From NCBI GenBank assembly GCA_013400975.1, contig WBMZ01000387.1, forward strand, positions 1 through 64,000: a stretch of 64,000 bases of DNA, read 5' to 3'. Position numbers and translations under genes: made by a program. Under the pieces are notes generated by a model. That model made no database searches and was not told the origin of the DNA. It was given only the letters and a program-made list of their open reading frames with translations. Position 1 is the stretch's first letter. Each line of letters opens with the position of its first letter. Below, piece by piece: positions 40,435-54,789 of the stretch. Source of the DNA: Atrichornis clamosus. Taxonomy: Eukaryota; Chordata; Aves; Passeriformes; Menuridae.

Positions 40435-40455
40435 GCACACACACACACACACACA
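40435..40455. repeat. (AC)n microsatellite
   Basis: Roughly ten CA/AC dinucleotide units occur on the plus strand. It is a simple repeat with no other signal. Confidence 0.85.
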
Positions 40456-40702
40456 AAAACACGGCCTGACTGCTTAACCCTCTGGTAGCTCAGTTGATGC
40501 ACAGCTACCTCTGCTTGGCCAGCTACTATTCAGATAGATAGAGAGCAAAATCAGTCAGGCTAAATCACAATTCATCCAGAAAACAAACAACAAAAAAACT
40601 GCTATGCACTGAGCATGGGGCTTTTTCTTCCCATCTTCTTTAAAAGTCTCTTTTCAGCCATTAACAAGTATACACAACTCCTGTTTAGCAGCTACTCATG
40701 CA

Positions 40703-40740
40703 AAATAGTTTCCTTAGGGCTAAATAGTTTCCTTAGGGCT
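40703..40740. repeat. 19-bp tandem duplication
   Basis: Two perfect adjacent copies of a 19-bp unit containing TAGTTTCCTTAGGGCT are present. It is small and of no evident function. Confidence 0.85.
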
Positions 40741-41696
40741 AAGTTCTTTCCTCCTGCTGTTTGTCCACTTGTTGAACTCTGCTTGTTTTGATGGAGCTGC
40801 TCCTGCTTGAGAGGGGTGTGATGGCACATCCACAACATACCAAGAGGAAAAACTCTTGGGACCTCCAGGTTAGTGCCAGTCCAACCTGGCACCTCTACCT
40901 GGCATGACCTAACGCATGCAAACACACTGGCTCCTGCAAGTCCTGAAAGCAGTTCAGCTGTGTTTGCAATATAAAGTATGCCAATAAGGCAGGGCTTGCT
41001 AACATGGGTGCAGCACCACAGTGATGGGGCTTTGCGACATCTGGTGTCAGTCACTGGCTGCCCCCAGCTTGCAGTTCTCCTTCCTGCAACGTGTGCACTT
41101 TTGCCATGCCCTAAAAGCCAGAGTCAAATCTGTACCACAGCAAGGAATGTGGTGATCCCTTCATGTTTCACTTTTGCATATTTGAACGGAAGCAGCCTGA
41201 GCTATTGAGCTATAAACAGGAAGACACCCTGACTGCACCTTTGCCTTTTACTGCATAGGTCAAACATCACAGCCACTGTGATAGCTCTATGCATGTGATC
41301 ATAAGGAAAAAAAGAAAATTTCGAAACCAAAGCAGCAGGTTCCAGGGTTCTCAAGGAGAGTCGCAACCTGCCCACATTACAGCCAGCAGGTTGTCCTTTG
41401 GCAGGTTAAGCAAGTTTCACTACATCAAGTTAAGGGTGGAGAGGAAAAAGATTACTAGAGCTACAGCCCAAGATAAGCGGGAAGATAAAGCCAAGAAGTA
41501 CAAAGGATAGACACAATCTTCATCTCTCTCTTTTACTTTGCAACATGGATGTCATTCTGCCTTGAGAAAACATTTATCACCCAACATGGGTTGAACTGCA
41601 GCAGACGCCAAGTCACATCCACATCCACATCCACAACCTTTCTTTTAAACACTCTCTTCACTGAGACTTCTACTTAAAACGTTTTCTAACCATAAT

Positions 41697-41711
41697 GGGG
41701 GGGGGGGGGGG
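41697..41711. repeat. Homopolymer run of 15 G
   Basis: Fifteen consecutive G on the plus strand are followed by CAGAGGGAGGG. Long G runs are rare and error-prone in sequencing, so its length may be inaccurate. Confidence 0.85.
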
Positions 41712-44700
41712 CAGAGGGAGGGAAGCATTTGTGTTGCCTTATACTCCTTTAGAAGAGTTTGCCTTGATTAGATCTTACATGTAACACTGAAAATGTTCAA
41801 CCTCGCTGTTTAGCCTGCCAAGATACAAGAAGAACAGGAACAAAGCTGTGTTTAGAAGTTATTTTGCTATTGTGACTATAACAACATATTTTGGCCTGAC
41901 AACACTGGCATACTTAGAATGCGAAAGACAGGCTTGTTTCAGGCTAGCTTCAGCATCTTACAATGATAAAGAAAAATGATATGACATTCATGAGTTCCAA
42001 AAAATAAAGATAAACACTCAAACACTTTAAGTGAGAACATAGTTCAAAAAAAGAAGGGCAAAATCAGGACATGCACAGAAATGTTCATATTCAGCCGCAG
42101 ATGCAAGTTACAGCAACATGTGCCAGCAGCTCTAAAGTGACCACTACTGCAGCTCAGAAGACAGCCAGAATCACAGTGGATGAAACTTGGCTTTTTTTCT
42201 AAATTAAATCAATGAATTGTGACTCCGAGCCATCCTACAGAGCAACCCAAGTACAGCAGGCAAGCTCAGGAAGGTACAGAGCCCTGAAATCTGCACTTCA
42301 TGAACTGGTTATTAGTCTTCTCAGCATGCAATCAAGTACACATACACTGGGGACAGTGACAAAGGTGGAACACTAAAATCCAACCATGATACACAGGATG
42401 ACAGAAAGGAGTTAAAAACTTGAGCTTAATATTAGGGAGGACTCCTTTGCATTAAGTGCTAGCTAGCCTTGATTAACCTCTCAGAGAAAGGGGAGGAACT
42501 CTATTTAAAATGAGACCAGACAGAGAACCAGAAAAATTTGCAACAAATAATCCCAGAATGAAAAGAGGAAATTAAGTCTTTTCCAAACATGGTCTGATCC
42601 ACCTCTGAACTAAACTCTTAATGTTTAAGAACTGCTACGCAAAAAAAAATACCGTGCTACACACTACGCTTTTTACAGCACAGCTGTAGGACAAAGAGTT
42701 CTTCTCGTAATCTCTTCCCTCCCCCTCACACGAAGAATTTCACAGGTGAGCCAAGAGGATCCAACTGTGCTAGGACTGTGTGCCAGTCAGCTCTCCCAAC
42801 AAAATCACATTTTTTACAGTGCTTGACTGCCTTTCATTCCATCCTCCCCCTGAGAATCACCTTCCGCTTCTCCGCTTCTGCCACAAATTTCCTTTCCCCT
42901 CTCAGGGTCACATGAACAGGATGATTAAGATGATACTGCACAAGAACTCCCCTGGCTTATTTCCTTTTTTTTTTTTTTTTTTAAGACAAATGGGCAGAAA
43001 AAGTTTCCAGCCCCACACTGTAATGCAGAGCATGATTTCAGAAGGGTGACTATTGCACCAGAACAGCTGCAAGTGAGTATTTTGCTACTTTACACTGAAG
43101 AAGAGACTTCTGTAGTAATAGGCAAATGCAGAACTCAAGTGCCTTTTTCCTTTTTCTCTTGTGGATGGTGTTGGAACTATGTCTATGGGAGGTGACTCAT
43201 GGGGAGGGCGGGGGAACCATGAGTCCTGCTGAAGTGACATGCAACTCCTGTTGGTCACAACCCAGTCTTTACCACATCTCTAAAAAGGGCTGATATATTT
43301 TCCTAATGCTGAGGGGATTTGCATGTTGATCATGTAAGCTTTCTGGAGGTCTCGAAACAGGGCAGCCTAGAGCTTCAATGCCAAAACCAGAACGTGGGCA
43401 GGTTTTGACTGGCTGGCTCAAGGCTAGAATGAGCAGCCAAAGCATCATGAAGGAGGCAACTGCAAGATGCAGCTGCTCCCAGCTCCGGGTCCCACTGAAT
43501 TATGAACAAAACCAGGAGCTTCTGCTTTGCATGCAGATAACCTGATCAGCGACACTTTGGCTCTTGGATAGAAAGCATCCTTCACTATGCATGGGAAACC
43601 CTCACCTCGTAATTCTGAGGAGAAAAAAGCACACCATAGATGCACCTTCAGTTTCCATGGCTCCTGATATGCTTCACATCCCTAAGGAAAAAAGCCTGTC
43701 TGGCTTGGACATCTGGGCGAAAGGAAGATAGGGAACAAAAGAGTGCATTTGCAGCCTCTGAGCAGGGTCCAGGGTTAAGCCTCTCCCTTTTAACTATGGC
43801 AGCACAAGCACTGCTGGCTTTCAGTCAAGAGAGGTTTATGCCAGGTAGGTCTGATTAGAAGGAGCAGCATGTCCAGAGGGGGAGCAGCAAGCAATTTCAC
43901 TGAGGCCTGGTTGGGAAAGTCCCAGCATCTAAATCAAGATTAATTCTTGAGCACAGAATCCAGTGTATGTATAAACACCCTCCTCCTCCCTCACGCCTGT
44001 GGAAACACGGTAGAAAGGCCAATGAATCTGGGCATTATCAGTCCAGAGAGATCATCTGACAGTATCAAGTTCAGGTTCTGGCTTCATATCCCACATATTA
44101 TTATAAGTTTCTCCACTTTACCACTAGATGTACCCTATACTCTACTGCATTGCACATGGTTATTCCTCATCTCCCTCGTGATTTCTAGGTAGTTTGATAT
44201 CAAAACCAAGGGGAAAATCCTCATACACCTGATGCTCATCTAAAGACAAGGAAGCCACACATCCAATCATTCAAATCAAAGAGAAAGAATAAAAATCAAT
44301 GCTTTTCATCCTACTTAAAACGTACTTCATTTTTCCCCTTACAACATAAAGAGTTACTCTAGTTCCCAAGCTAGTCTGGGAAGGACTGAGCTGGTCAGAG
44401 TGATTTAGTGGATTCAAATGTTTTATGTCGTTTACTGTTTTGTGTCTTGAGATCTTTCACTTATATTGCTCCACTCAAATAACAGTAAACAAACTCCAAA
44501 GAATCGTAAAACCCTTTTTCAATAATTTAAAGGAAGAAAAAGTCTATCCTTCAGATCATGACCTAACATCTCTGTTTAAAGAAAATTGTCTTGTTTTGTT
44601 TAAGTTTCAACTTAGTGCCATTGTATCAGAACCAACAGGAGTGCAGGATGCATCCAAGATAGGCTGAAATTTGGACCATGATGTTCTTCAGGCCTCATGA

Positions 44701-47700
44701 AGTGAAACATGTCTCATAAAGGAACAGAAGACACCCGTCAACACTACACTGGTAATATCTCTTTTCAGAAACTTCTATGTCACGTTATCTTTGTCACTGC
44801 TTTTGTTTCATTCTGCTTTAAAAAATGATACTTTAGCCCAAGTAGTCTAGAAATATAGGAACTTCTCTTCAAAGCTTCTGCCATTTGATATGTATGGGAA
44901 GCAAATTCTAAACAAAGAGAAAGTGAAGCAGCAGTATTTTTAGGAACGATCATTTAATACCCTGATTCTAACTCCCTCCTTAAGAGTCTTGTGAATATGA
45001 CTGAAACTTAAAAGTACAGTAGCATTATGCCCTTGGGTTAAAGAGGTTAGTCACTTGTTTGTTTGTTAAAACATGAAGAGCATCTGTATTGACAATGTAT
45101 TTCCAGTGTTAATTACCAACATCACCCACTTAAGAGAGCAATCCACTCAGCCCTTGCCAGTTGTAATCACAAGAACCAAAAAGATGCAGGTAATTTTGCA
45201 AATCGGACATGATCTATACTGGGACATGTTTCTGTTTATCTTCTCTTCTTGGCTTGTTTAATATTTTTATCCTCAAAAAAACCCAAAAATGACCCCAAAA
45301 GCCCTCAGACATGCACATACACTTCACAGCAAGTCAAGAGACAAATCAAATACCAAAATCCCTACCATATGGGAAACTCCCTCTTACAACTGCAGAGCAA
45401 TCTCAAAGCAAACTCCAAGTGTCCCCACATATTCTAGTGGTAACCAGTGTTGGATGCTAGCACGGGATAAACAAAACAAAGCTGAGCAGCAAGAAGTCTC
45501 TATGGCTGTGCTGGTAAGTAAGCACTGCAGTGCATGCAGGGAAAGGGGAGGGTGGGGCGAGCAGGTCCCAGGAAGGATCAGATTGGGAAGCCCTGACTCA
45601 TTTCAGCTGCAAGTCTGCAACCAGGCACAGGAGGAGATCCCTGAGCTAGTGATCCCCATGGCACCCAGGCCATCCTGCCAGCATGGTGGCACAGCTCGTT
45701 ATCCTCATGGGGGCTCCAGTGCTTACTGGTGCTGTCTACCAAGGCTAAGGTGGCCCTGGGGAGCCTCCCCACACAGCAGCGCACGGCGGCACAGGGGTGC
45801 AGCTGCTCCCTCGGCATCCCCCAGGTGTCCAGGGTGCCACACAGACATGCCCTAAGCATCCTCCCCAGTTCAGAGCAGCTGCCGCACTGCCTGGCTCCCA
45901 GCACAGTGAGATTCTCCTGGCAGACAGCATCACTAGGATGGCATAAGTGCCATTATTCACATCCACCAAGACTGGCTGGGTGTACCAGTGATTAAATTCA
46001 AATGATAGATTTCAAACTTCTTTTCAGTGCTACCGGGACAGCAAAGTTAGTCTGCAAAGTTAGCCAGTGCCATGCAGCTGCGAGTATGTGATACCTAAGG
46101 ATATATGATACACACACATGCATACAGAGCATTCTGTATTTTTATCCTAGAGAAAAATTTTGCTTTGCTGTGAATAAAGGCAAGTTGTAAGCATGAGTGA
46201 GAAGAAAGATAATGATCTACAAATCCAACAAGGGGGGGTACCATTTCTGAATAATTATGCTGTATTCACATTTAAGCAACTACTTGCTACGCAGACTCAG
46301 CAAGTTCAAACAGGCTGAAATTGATACAACTGCATTCCCAGCTTGGCTCGAAGTTACTCCTGTTCCCTAACAGCAACGTTGTCAGAACACCTCAAAGGAG
46401 AAAAGGGAGACATATATTTGCCTGATGATGCTGTGACAGGGAAGTGGTTCAAACCATGCCTCCAAAGTAAAGCTTCCCAAAGGACAACAGAAGAAAGTAG
46501 TTCACATCAACCCTGGTGTAAGGGAGGGCAAAAGAGGAGGAAATGCAGTGCGAGCTTCTCCGTATCACTTCACCAAGTGTCAGCCCACAGACTGCATTAT
46601 GTTCAGAGCAGACCTAAATGAACAATGCCAAATATTGCAAGGAAACTTCCAAGCCAGAAGAAACTTTCCTAAGGGACAGTATTAAACAAGATCCTTCTGA
46701 GGCCACCGAACTTCCTTAAGCTTGAAGAAAAATGTTTATTAACAACAATAAAATTAAGCACAAGTAATAATTTTTAAAGTGTACCAAAAATCTGGCCTGG
46801 GACACTTTGAACTGTTCCCTTCAATCTTTTTGGAAATTTGTGGTTTTCAGGCATGTCCTTTAGTTACCACACTATATAACCTTATTCAAAGACTTCACTG
46901 CTAATCTTTCAGGAAATTTCATTTTTAAAGAAAACAAGCGCTATTATATGGTAAGGACGATTAAAACCATTTAAAAATTTTAGTAACAGGAAAAAGGAAA
47001 GCAAAGGGAAGACAAAATTAAAGTATATCAGAATGGGGAAAAGATCTTAAAGAGCAAATACAGTTGAAGAAGTCCTAGGTACATCCTGCCTCCCCTCCAA
47101 AACCGCACACCTTTCTTAACCAAGCAAACATAAGCCCCAGCTACTTCCCAGAACCAGGCAAAGCCCTCATGCTGTTGGTTCCCTCTCACACTCCACTGTT
47201 GAGCAATCCTGATGGCACAGCACATTGCTGCGTCACACAGCTCGAGAAGGAAAAAACAGCTGGCCACAGCACTGCTGGGGACACTGTGCAGATGGAGCTG
47301 AGTATCTCTCCCCAGCACACACACACACACCCAGAGATGCACGCACACAAGGAAGCTGCACGAGATAAGAGAAGCACATCTTTCTTAAAAGCAGGGTCTC
47401 CGCATTACCCCACTATCAGCAGCCACCAAGTAACTCAAGAGGCAAGGAAGTAAGAGGTTATCACTGCACACACACAAACTGTGTAAACTTTTCCCAGCAC
47501 TCAGGCCGGCATCCTAGCAAAAGAGGTTTCACGTGCTCAGCCCATTTCCTCTCTTGTTCCTGAACATGTGGTCCTCCTTCCTCACAGCATTCTCTCGTCG
47601 AGCAGAGAAGCACTAGGAAAAGGTTTCACATCTTGTTACATGTCTGTTTAGTCAAGTGTAGGAGCTAGAAAAAGAAGTCCCTGCATGACCTGTGCTACTT

Positions 47701-47813
47701 TACAGGAGTTTGGGAACTTTTGCCCTCAAGTGAAATTCATTCAGCCCATGAGCAAGTGTCATCTTACTCTGTCTACCCTCCGTTTGAAACTATCAAGAAG
47801 GACAGCACACACA

Positions 47814-47848
47814 CGTTTTTGACATCAAGTGGCTTGATGTCAAAAACG
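47814..47848. repeat. Perfect 16-bp inverted repeat with 3-nt loop
   Basis: CGTTTTTGACATCAAG, loop TGG, then its exact reverse complement. Either strand could fold into a 16-bp hairpin. It lies deep in the C-D intron with no known element boundaries around it. Confidence 0.95.
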
Positions 47849-49846
47849 AGCCACAAAGAAGTTGTACGCTTTCTCTGTTTCAAGATATCTTTTCACATGA
47901 GTCAGCACTGAGGAAAGCTGACTGAGAATTTACTTTTTTTTCACTGAGAGTGTTCAGTAAACTTCTGCTAAGAGAGCAGCCTGAAGAACTCAGCATATCT
48001 ATAGATGCCCTCAAGAAACAGAAAGCAGTATTCAGTATTTGCATATTGTGTGCTATTTAGCAGTTGTATAATGGCACTACTACTTTATAGACTGTGTCTT
48101 TGCCTAAGTTGTGTGCATCATGCATGTGAGCATCATGGTTCAAAACCCAAATGAAAGGGCCTGGTGAGATCCAAATGACAAGATTCCCCTCACTTTTTTT
48201 TTTTTTTTTTAACAACAGCTACAGAAGTTTCCCCAAATGCTGTCAATCTACTGTTAAGAAATAGCCTGTTTTTAAAAGAGGGGAGAAAAGAAAGAGGAAA
48301 AAATTGCTGACCCTGAAAGGGGGTATGTTTTGCAGCTTGCTGGTTCCAGCATGCTGAACCAGAACAGGTTGAGCAGGTTAGATACTGGGGGGAGAAAAGG
48401 TAAAGCTGGAAGACATACATTAAAGGTGGAATGACAACAACCACAAATGCAATTTGTGATAGACTTTTTCCTCATTCTCGTGGGTACTTGGCCCAGGAAT
48501 CTTTTCAGAGGATAGGAGGAGAAACAGAAGGAATACACATTCATTAGAGAAGTGATGCAAGTATTTCTGATGTGCATGAACAAAGATTACCTTAACATAC
48601 AAACCCTCTCAGCAAACTTTCTCACCACCAGCATTTTCTACACAGAATCACCCAACCGAAATACAAGATCTAAGACAAACCACCAACCAAAATGCCAACA
48701 AAACAATGTTATTTGTTAACCTTGAGAGCTAACACCTCCACAAGAATCACATGTCAGGTTTATGGCAAAGGACTAAAAACACCTCAACTCCTTGCAAGAT
48801 CGCCTGGATCTTCTAGTGCTTGCTAAGTTAAGGCTTGTATTTATTTTGTAGCTCTTCAAGGTGAGCAGGGGAGGAAACATCCCTGAGAATACTAGACCTT
48901 CAGAGGAGGTGATATTCCTGAAAGGGTACTTATGTGGAAAGATCAAGGTCTTGCACTGCCATGTGCTTTGCGACTAGAGCCTAATCTGTCAAGTGGCTTG
49001 TGCTTATTTGAACTGTGACATGGGTAACAAAGCAGCACTAAGCCACGCTCAATACGCTCTGTTATACGGGAGATTTATGTTACTGCCCGTGAGAAGGGTG
49101 GTATTACCCTGCCACGTCAGACCACCTTCTCCACACAAATCACACCAGAAACCTAAACTCAGAGAGAGAGTCCCCTTTTCTTGCCTGCAGAAAACCAAAA
49201 TGTAAGAATCCACAACATTACAATGCATAAGATCACACTTTGCTATTGCTTAAAGGCAACACACACAAAATCTAGGACTAAAAAGCACACTGAAGTCTTT
49301 CTTATGTTTAGTTACTGAGGAGCTCTGGAGATGCAAGTATAATGTTCCTCATTGTGTACGCTTAGGTTCTCAAGAACAATGGAGCTAATTAAGGTCTGCA
49401 TATAAATCTTAACTCTGCACTTCCTTGCTTCACTTGATTCTAATCAGATCTCGGCATTCATGTTTTTGTGTTAACTTCCTTTGCTGTTCTTTAATGATAA
49501 CTCAAGGGGGATACTGTCCAAGCCTACAAGCAGCATGTAACACATCTGAAATCATCGCATCTCCTTTCAGCTCTGAGGGCTCACAGAGGTACTGTGGCAC
49601 AAGACCTCATCCAGAGTCTTTTACCACTGAAGATACTGGCAGGGAGGGGTTTTTTGAAGCGCTCGATTTGTGAGTCACGTGAATTAAAGAAAAGTATATA
49701 TATACTCTTTACAAAAGTAAATCTACTCAGCAACAGTGAGACAGACAAAAGTTTCTTCCTAGGACTATTAAAAATACTGTAGTCTTCTAATTCTCATCAA
49801 GGACACAGAGAAACAGACTGTTCCTGCTATGTTGTTGTTAAAAGGG

Positions 49847-49958
49847 CCTTCCTGCCTTCCTTCCTTCCTTCCCCTTCCTTTCTCCCCCTTCCTTCCTTCC
49901 TGCCTTCCTCCCTTCCTTCTTTCCTCCCTCCCACCTCCCCTTCCCTTCCTTCTTTCCT
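49847..49958. repeat. TTCC/GGAA polypyrimidine microsatellite
   Basis: About 112 bp of nearly pure pyrimidine on the plus strand, made of CCTT units with CCC and CTTTC variants and only a few purine interruptions. In gene orientation it is a GGAA repeat, the core of ETS-family binding sites. Confidence 0.9.
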
Positions 49959-52900
49959 ATTTTACTTTCTCTTTAATTTAATCTTCTTCAAAACATGGGG
50001 GTCCCAACAGAATACCAAACATTTATTCTGCATATTATCTGCTGACAGGCAAGGGACCAAAAAGCTTCCCTCCACCTGTTTCCCAATCCTTATTTACAAA
50101 ATGTATTAGCAAAAAATGTAACAAACATTTTTTAATTGCAAATAAAACCAGAAGAGCTTCCACATCTCACCTGCATCCTACAACTACAGTCATCAATTAC
50201 TAGAAGCAGGAATTAGTCTTTGTGTTCGTTATCCCTGCTGAAGAATTAGGGCACTTGCATTTGCTGAAGCTTATCTTTCACTAGCATGCTGACAGTGGTT
50301 AAATCATCTCCCCACGTATAAGGAATGGATTTAAAAGTCTGCAGTACAGTCTGCTTCTTAATATTTAAGAGCACTGCTTACCAATTACTATATTGAAATA
50401 AAAGCTCCTTAGGAGACAACTGAGGAGACATTTCTATTGTGCAAGACAATGAGAGACAGCCTTTTCACACGTGGGAAGTGTCAATCATTTTCAGTGTGGC
50501 GAGTTCCTTGGTTATTTGTCTTTAGCTTCAAGATTTTGTACGTTCAGTTTTTGAAAGCAACACCAAATTTCCAGACTTTGCAAACCACCAGAAACAAACC
50601 AGGTTGTAATAAGGCAATTCCTCTCCTCTTCTGGGGAAAAAAAGGGTCATCATCACATTTGGCTATGCTATGCCTCCAAAACTCCCAACTTAAGCAAATG
50701 CCAGCCTGCACGTGCTGGACTACAGAGATCCTATTTGTACTTAGAGGCTGGGCATTGTTACTGCACTGCACCCCACAAAGCACACACAACGTACTGGAAG
50801 CAGGCCAATGCCATAAATAACATGGGAGTGATTTCCATTACAGGTGGAATGCAGGGAGAGGATGGATTCAGCCAGATCTTGAGGACACTGTGCCTACTGG
50901 ATATTTGCAAAGTCACAGGTGGCCTGTATGCATGCTTGCCCATGAAACACAGACTCATACTGAAGCAAGCAGGGAAACCATCACCACGCATGTATCCCAA
51001 ACCCCATGCCTTTATCAGAATCCAACACTCGTCTTGTGACCAGTGTGTTAGAATCCTCCAGACGTGTACACTCTTCATTTGACAGCAAAGATGGCTGGTT
51101 AAAATGCCAACATTCACAGATTACCCTCCAGCACGTGCATTTTATATCTTTCTTAAGAAACTCACCCAGCAACACACAGGTGCACACATAACGTGTTGTT
51201 TGAAAACGACTTAACTTGAACATCAGAATAGTACCATACCTTGATAAAAAACCCAGCTGTTTATCTCTCCACAGCATATTAAAATGAGAAGTTTGGGAAA
51301 ATTATCTAGTACTGAGAATAAGACTGAGAATGAAAGTGCCTTCTTAATTAAAAGAAGAAATACCTTCTTTGATAGGACCCTTTGTAAGAATGCTTCAAAG
51401 CATAGCTTCTGCGATCCAGATCTTCCAATCTGAGTTTCAAAGACTTCTGCATGTGGTTGTTGCATGTGGTGTTTCACATGTGCCAAAAAAAAAAAAATCC
51501 CCAAACTTTGAGACCTGCTCCTGAGATGGTACATAAACAGCCTACAAGTACCCAAGCAGGATGTAAATAAAAAGCCATTCTGAATAATTTTGTTACGTAT
51601 GGGGCAATGAATGGAAGAAGAGAAAGAAGGTAGGTACTTGTTACATTTTGGTTTCATATGAAACACTTCAGTTAGTTTGCATTACTGGACTTATATGGAC
51701 AGTCTGGAGAATACCAGCCATGGACAATGCAGCTTCATTTACCAAACTGGGGAAGCTGTGTATATATTATCCCTTTACTCTTTTCAGACTTGCTACAGAG
51801 CCTTTAATAGCTTCCCACTGGAAACTGGCAGCAAGGTCATTTCTCGCCTCCCTTTTGGCATTTATATCCCATTAACATTTTCTAGTTGCATGGAGAGCAT
51901 GTCTTTGGCAGGGAGGAAAATGTGACTTCAAAGTGATAGGCACTGACTATCCTCAGTCACAGAAATGGAAAAGAAACTGCTGGCAAAGTATCCTACCCCC
52001 AAAGGAAACACTTTTGGAGCAAGTGGAGGCATTGTCCTTCCCCCTGAAGCCTGATGCATGTTCTACTGGAATACAACACAGTAAGTCAAGTACAATTTTT
52101 CTCTCTACCTCAAGGTCCCTTGCTAATGTTCACAAATCACCACTACAACCCACAGCAGCAACCTCACTTCTCTGTCTGCATTTTGGGGAGATGCAGCGGT
52201 GAAGATGGAGTAAGAGACTTGAAACCTATTCAGTGTCACTCTAGACCCAAAAGGCCTCCTTGGAGTTGGGATTATTTGCAGATAAACTCTCTAGGGAGCT
52301 ATTGTGACAGTACAGATGGAAAACCTTTGGAGAGGCTTTAGTAATTGCAATCTGTTGACTGGAGACAGCACACTGGAAATCCCCAGCTCTTCCAGAGCTA
52401 CAGAAAACTCTTTATACACCCCTCTCCCCCTTCATATAGTCTACGCTCTTAATGGAGATACGAATATTCAACTTTAATTCACTGTGACCGAGAGAAAGCC
52501 ACAGGGTCTGTTTCCCTAGCATGAAAGTGTGAGGATAGGCAAATCCTAAATTGAAGGTTTTCTTATGTACTGATCATTGCAGTGCCAGTAACAGGAATTT
52601 TGAACTCAAAACTACTGTGATCTAACTCTTTCCTCTGAATTCCTAAAAAGCCCCAAGAAAACAATGACCCCAAACCCCAAATCAGCCCTAAGTTGGGCGC
52701 TAGAGTGCTTGCTATTTCCAGAGAGACTTGCTCTTTCCAGTACTGGTCAAAAAGAAATCTTTGAAAAACTCAGCATCATCTCCAGCTCTTCTTCTCCAGA
52801 ACAATTCCCGATGCCGATACTAGGCACTGACAGAGCTCCCAGTTACTGTACCAGATTGCACCAACCCTCTGCAAACAGTAGGAGCATCACTGATACGGCA

Positions 52901-54789
52901 GCAGACAGTTTGACTGCACATGAGGAAGAATGAGAAAATCAGCATTTTGCTCTGGACATTGAGTACTCTCCAGAGACTCTGGCTCTCTCCAAATGCGACT
53001 GTCCCCGCAGGAGGCTCAGGTCACTCCTGAACAGTCTGGCTGCCTGTAAGAGAGTTTTCTGAGACTCTCCAGGCTCAATGTTCCCTGTTGAAAATCCTAG
53101 GGAAGAGTCACACTGGTCAGAAAAGGCAGCAGGGTTTAACCTCTTTTCCTTAGTAGTGTTGCACAAGAGCACCTTCCCCCTCCATCCCTGTCTGCTGTTC
53201 CCATTCAACTTGACTCGTTGACGAGAAGCCAAGCAGCACAACAAAAAGAAACTGAACTTCATGTGAGAGGCTATGACTCATTTACAAATGAAGTGTTGCT
53301 TGTATTGTGGGAGTCAGGAAGGCCAGCATCAATTTCACAAGTGAAGAGTACATGCAACACCCCAGCACAGCTACACTAACTCAAAGAAGCGGTGTGCAGA
53401 AAATAGTGTTCTAGCTCCACTAAAAGTTTGGCTATTGCATAAAAGTTCTACTGTCATGCAAAAGAGCATCAAGACATCTGGAGGGTTTTTTTCTCCCTTG
53501 GTAAAGTGAAGGTGGAGAAATAATACTTTTGATGGAGATGGCGGGCACTTGAGAATGTAACAACACAGGTAATCATTTTCTAACCCAAAAAAGCAACCAA
53601 AACTAGTCTCCCTCCTTCCTCCATTCAGCTGAATGTCTAATGATCTGGCTGCTCTGAGGTGGAAAAATGGATCAGAAATTTCATTCTGTGATGTAACAGC
53701 AGAAAGCACTCCCGTGGTGCAGTATTTCCCTGGACAAAACCATTCCATTGAACTTTTTCCCCTAAAAGGTCTTTTAAAAGTCCAGATTTAAAAATAGTAT
53801 AGATAGCTAAATAAGAGCCAGAACAGGGCAGAGGGGGAGAAAGAGAAGAGAGGATATACATAGCATATGCCTACACATTTTTCTCCCCATTCACATGGTG
53901 GCAGAATAACTTCTCCCTCACTCCTCTCCTGTGAACTGAGCATATTTGGTGTAAGTGCACTAATATTCGGGAGGCTCCTGCAGAACCTTCACGAGCTACA
54001 CTGATTCTTTACCAGCACATTCACAAGTTTCTGCTAAACCTGCAGCTCCTCTCTCCGACCCCACACTGTGCAATGCTCCAGGGATACCACCATGCTGGCT
54101 ACCAGGGGCACATTAGAAATGCTTTTTTTGTTTGTTTGGACATACATCTGTCACAACTTAGATACCACAGCACAAAAACAGAGAACAATAAAGAACTGCA
54201 CATAAAAGCAGAGAAAGATGGACATGTACTATCATCTAGCTGGCTCAGAAGAACAGACATGGCACCACCACAAGCACGGCCTGCGGGAGTTATACATGAG
54301 GCAGGACCTGGCAAACAGGTCTCTGCTCTGGAATCCTGAGGCAGAAACAGTTTTGAATGTTATGTGAGAGGCATTCAGCCACAGCACTCACAGTCCACTG
54401 GACATGATGCTACAGCTAAGTTTGAGATGCCTGCAAAAGAAATTTACTTCATGCCATCTTACATTAGAAATACCTGTTTCAGGAGGAGTTACTGGTGGGA
54501 AAAATGAACATCTTTCCTGTGTGTCATAGCACCAGATAAAAAATTTGATTTCACTTTGCATTCATCTGCCTACTTGCACATTTATGCTTTCTTTCAGCAA
54601 CAAGATCCAGTATTACAGTCTGTTATAGCAACAAGAAACAGTTATTCACTGGGGAAAAAAAAAAGGCACAGTCTGCCAACTACAACTCTCCTTTAGCAGA
54701 ACCACCGTGTTTCAGTGTGTTTTCAGGATTTTGCCTATCATGGGTCTGGGGTCACTTGTTGCAGTGACACCAAGCTCAGGAACACGTTT

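Noticed and set aside
45289..45855. 188-codon plus-strand frame
   Set aside because: Low-complexity, Pro/Arg/Gly-rich conceptual product with no recognisable domain and no supporting splice or start context.
48190..48210. T-run suggesting the tail of a retroposed gene
   Set aside because: No recognisable cDNA or target-site duplication beside it; the same holds for the runs near 22010, 42967 and 54655.
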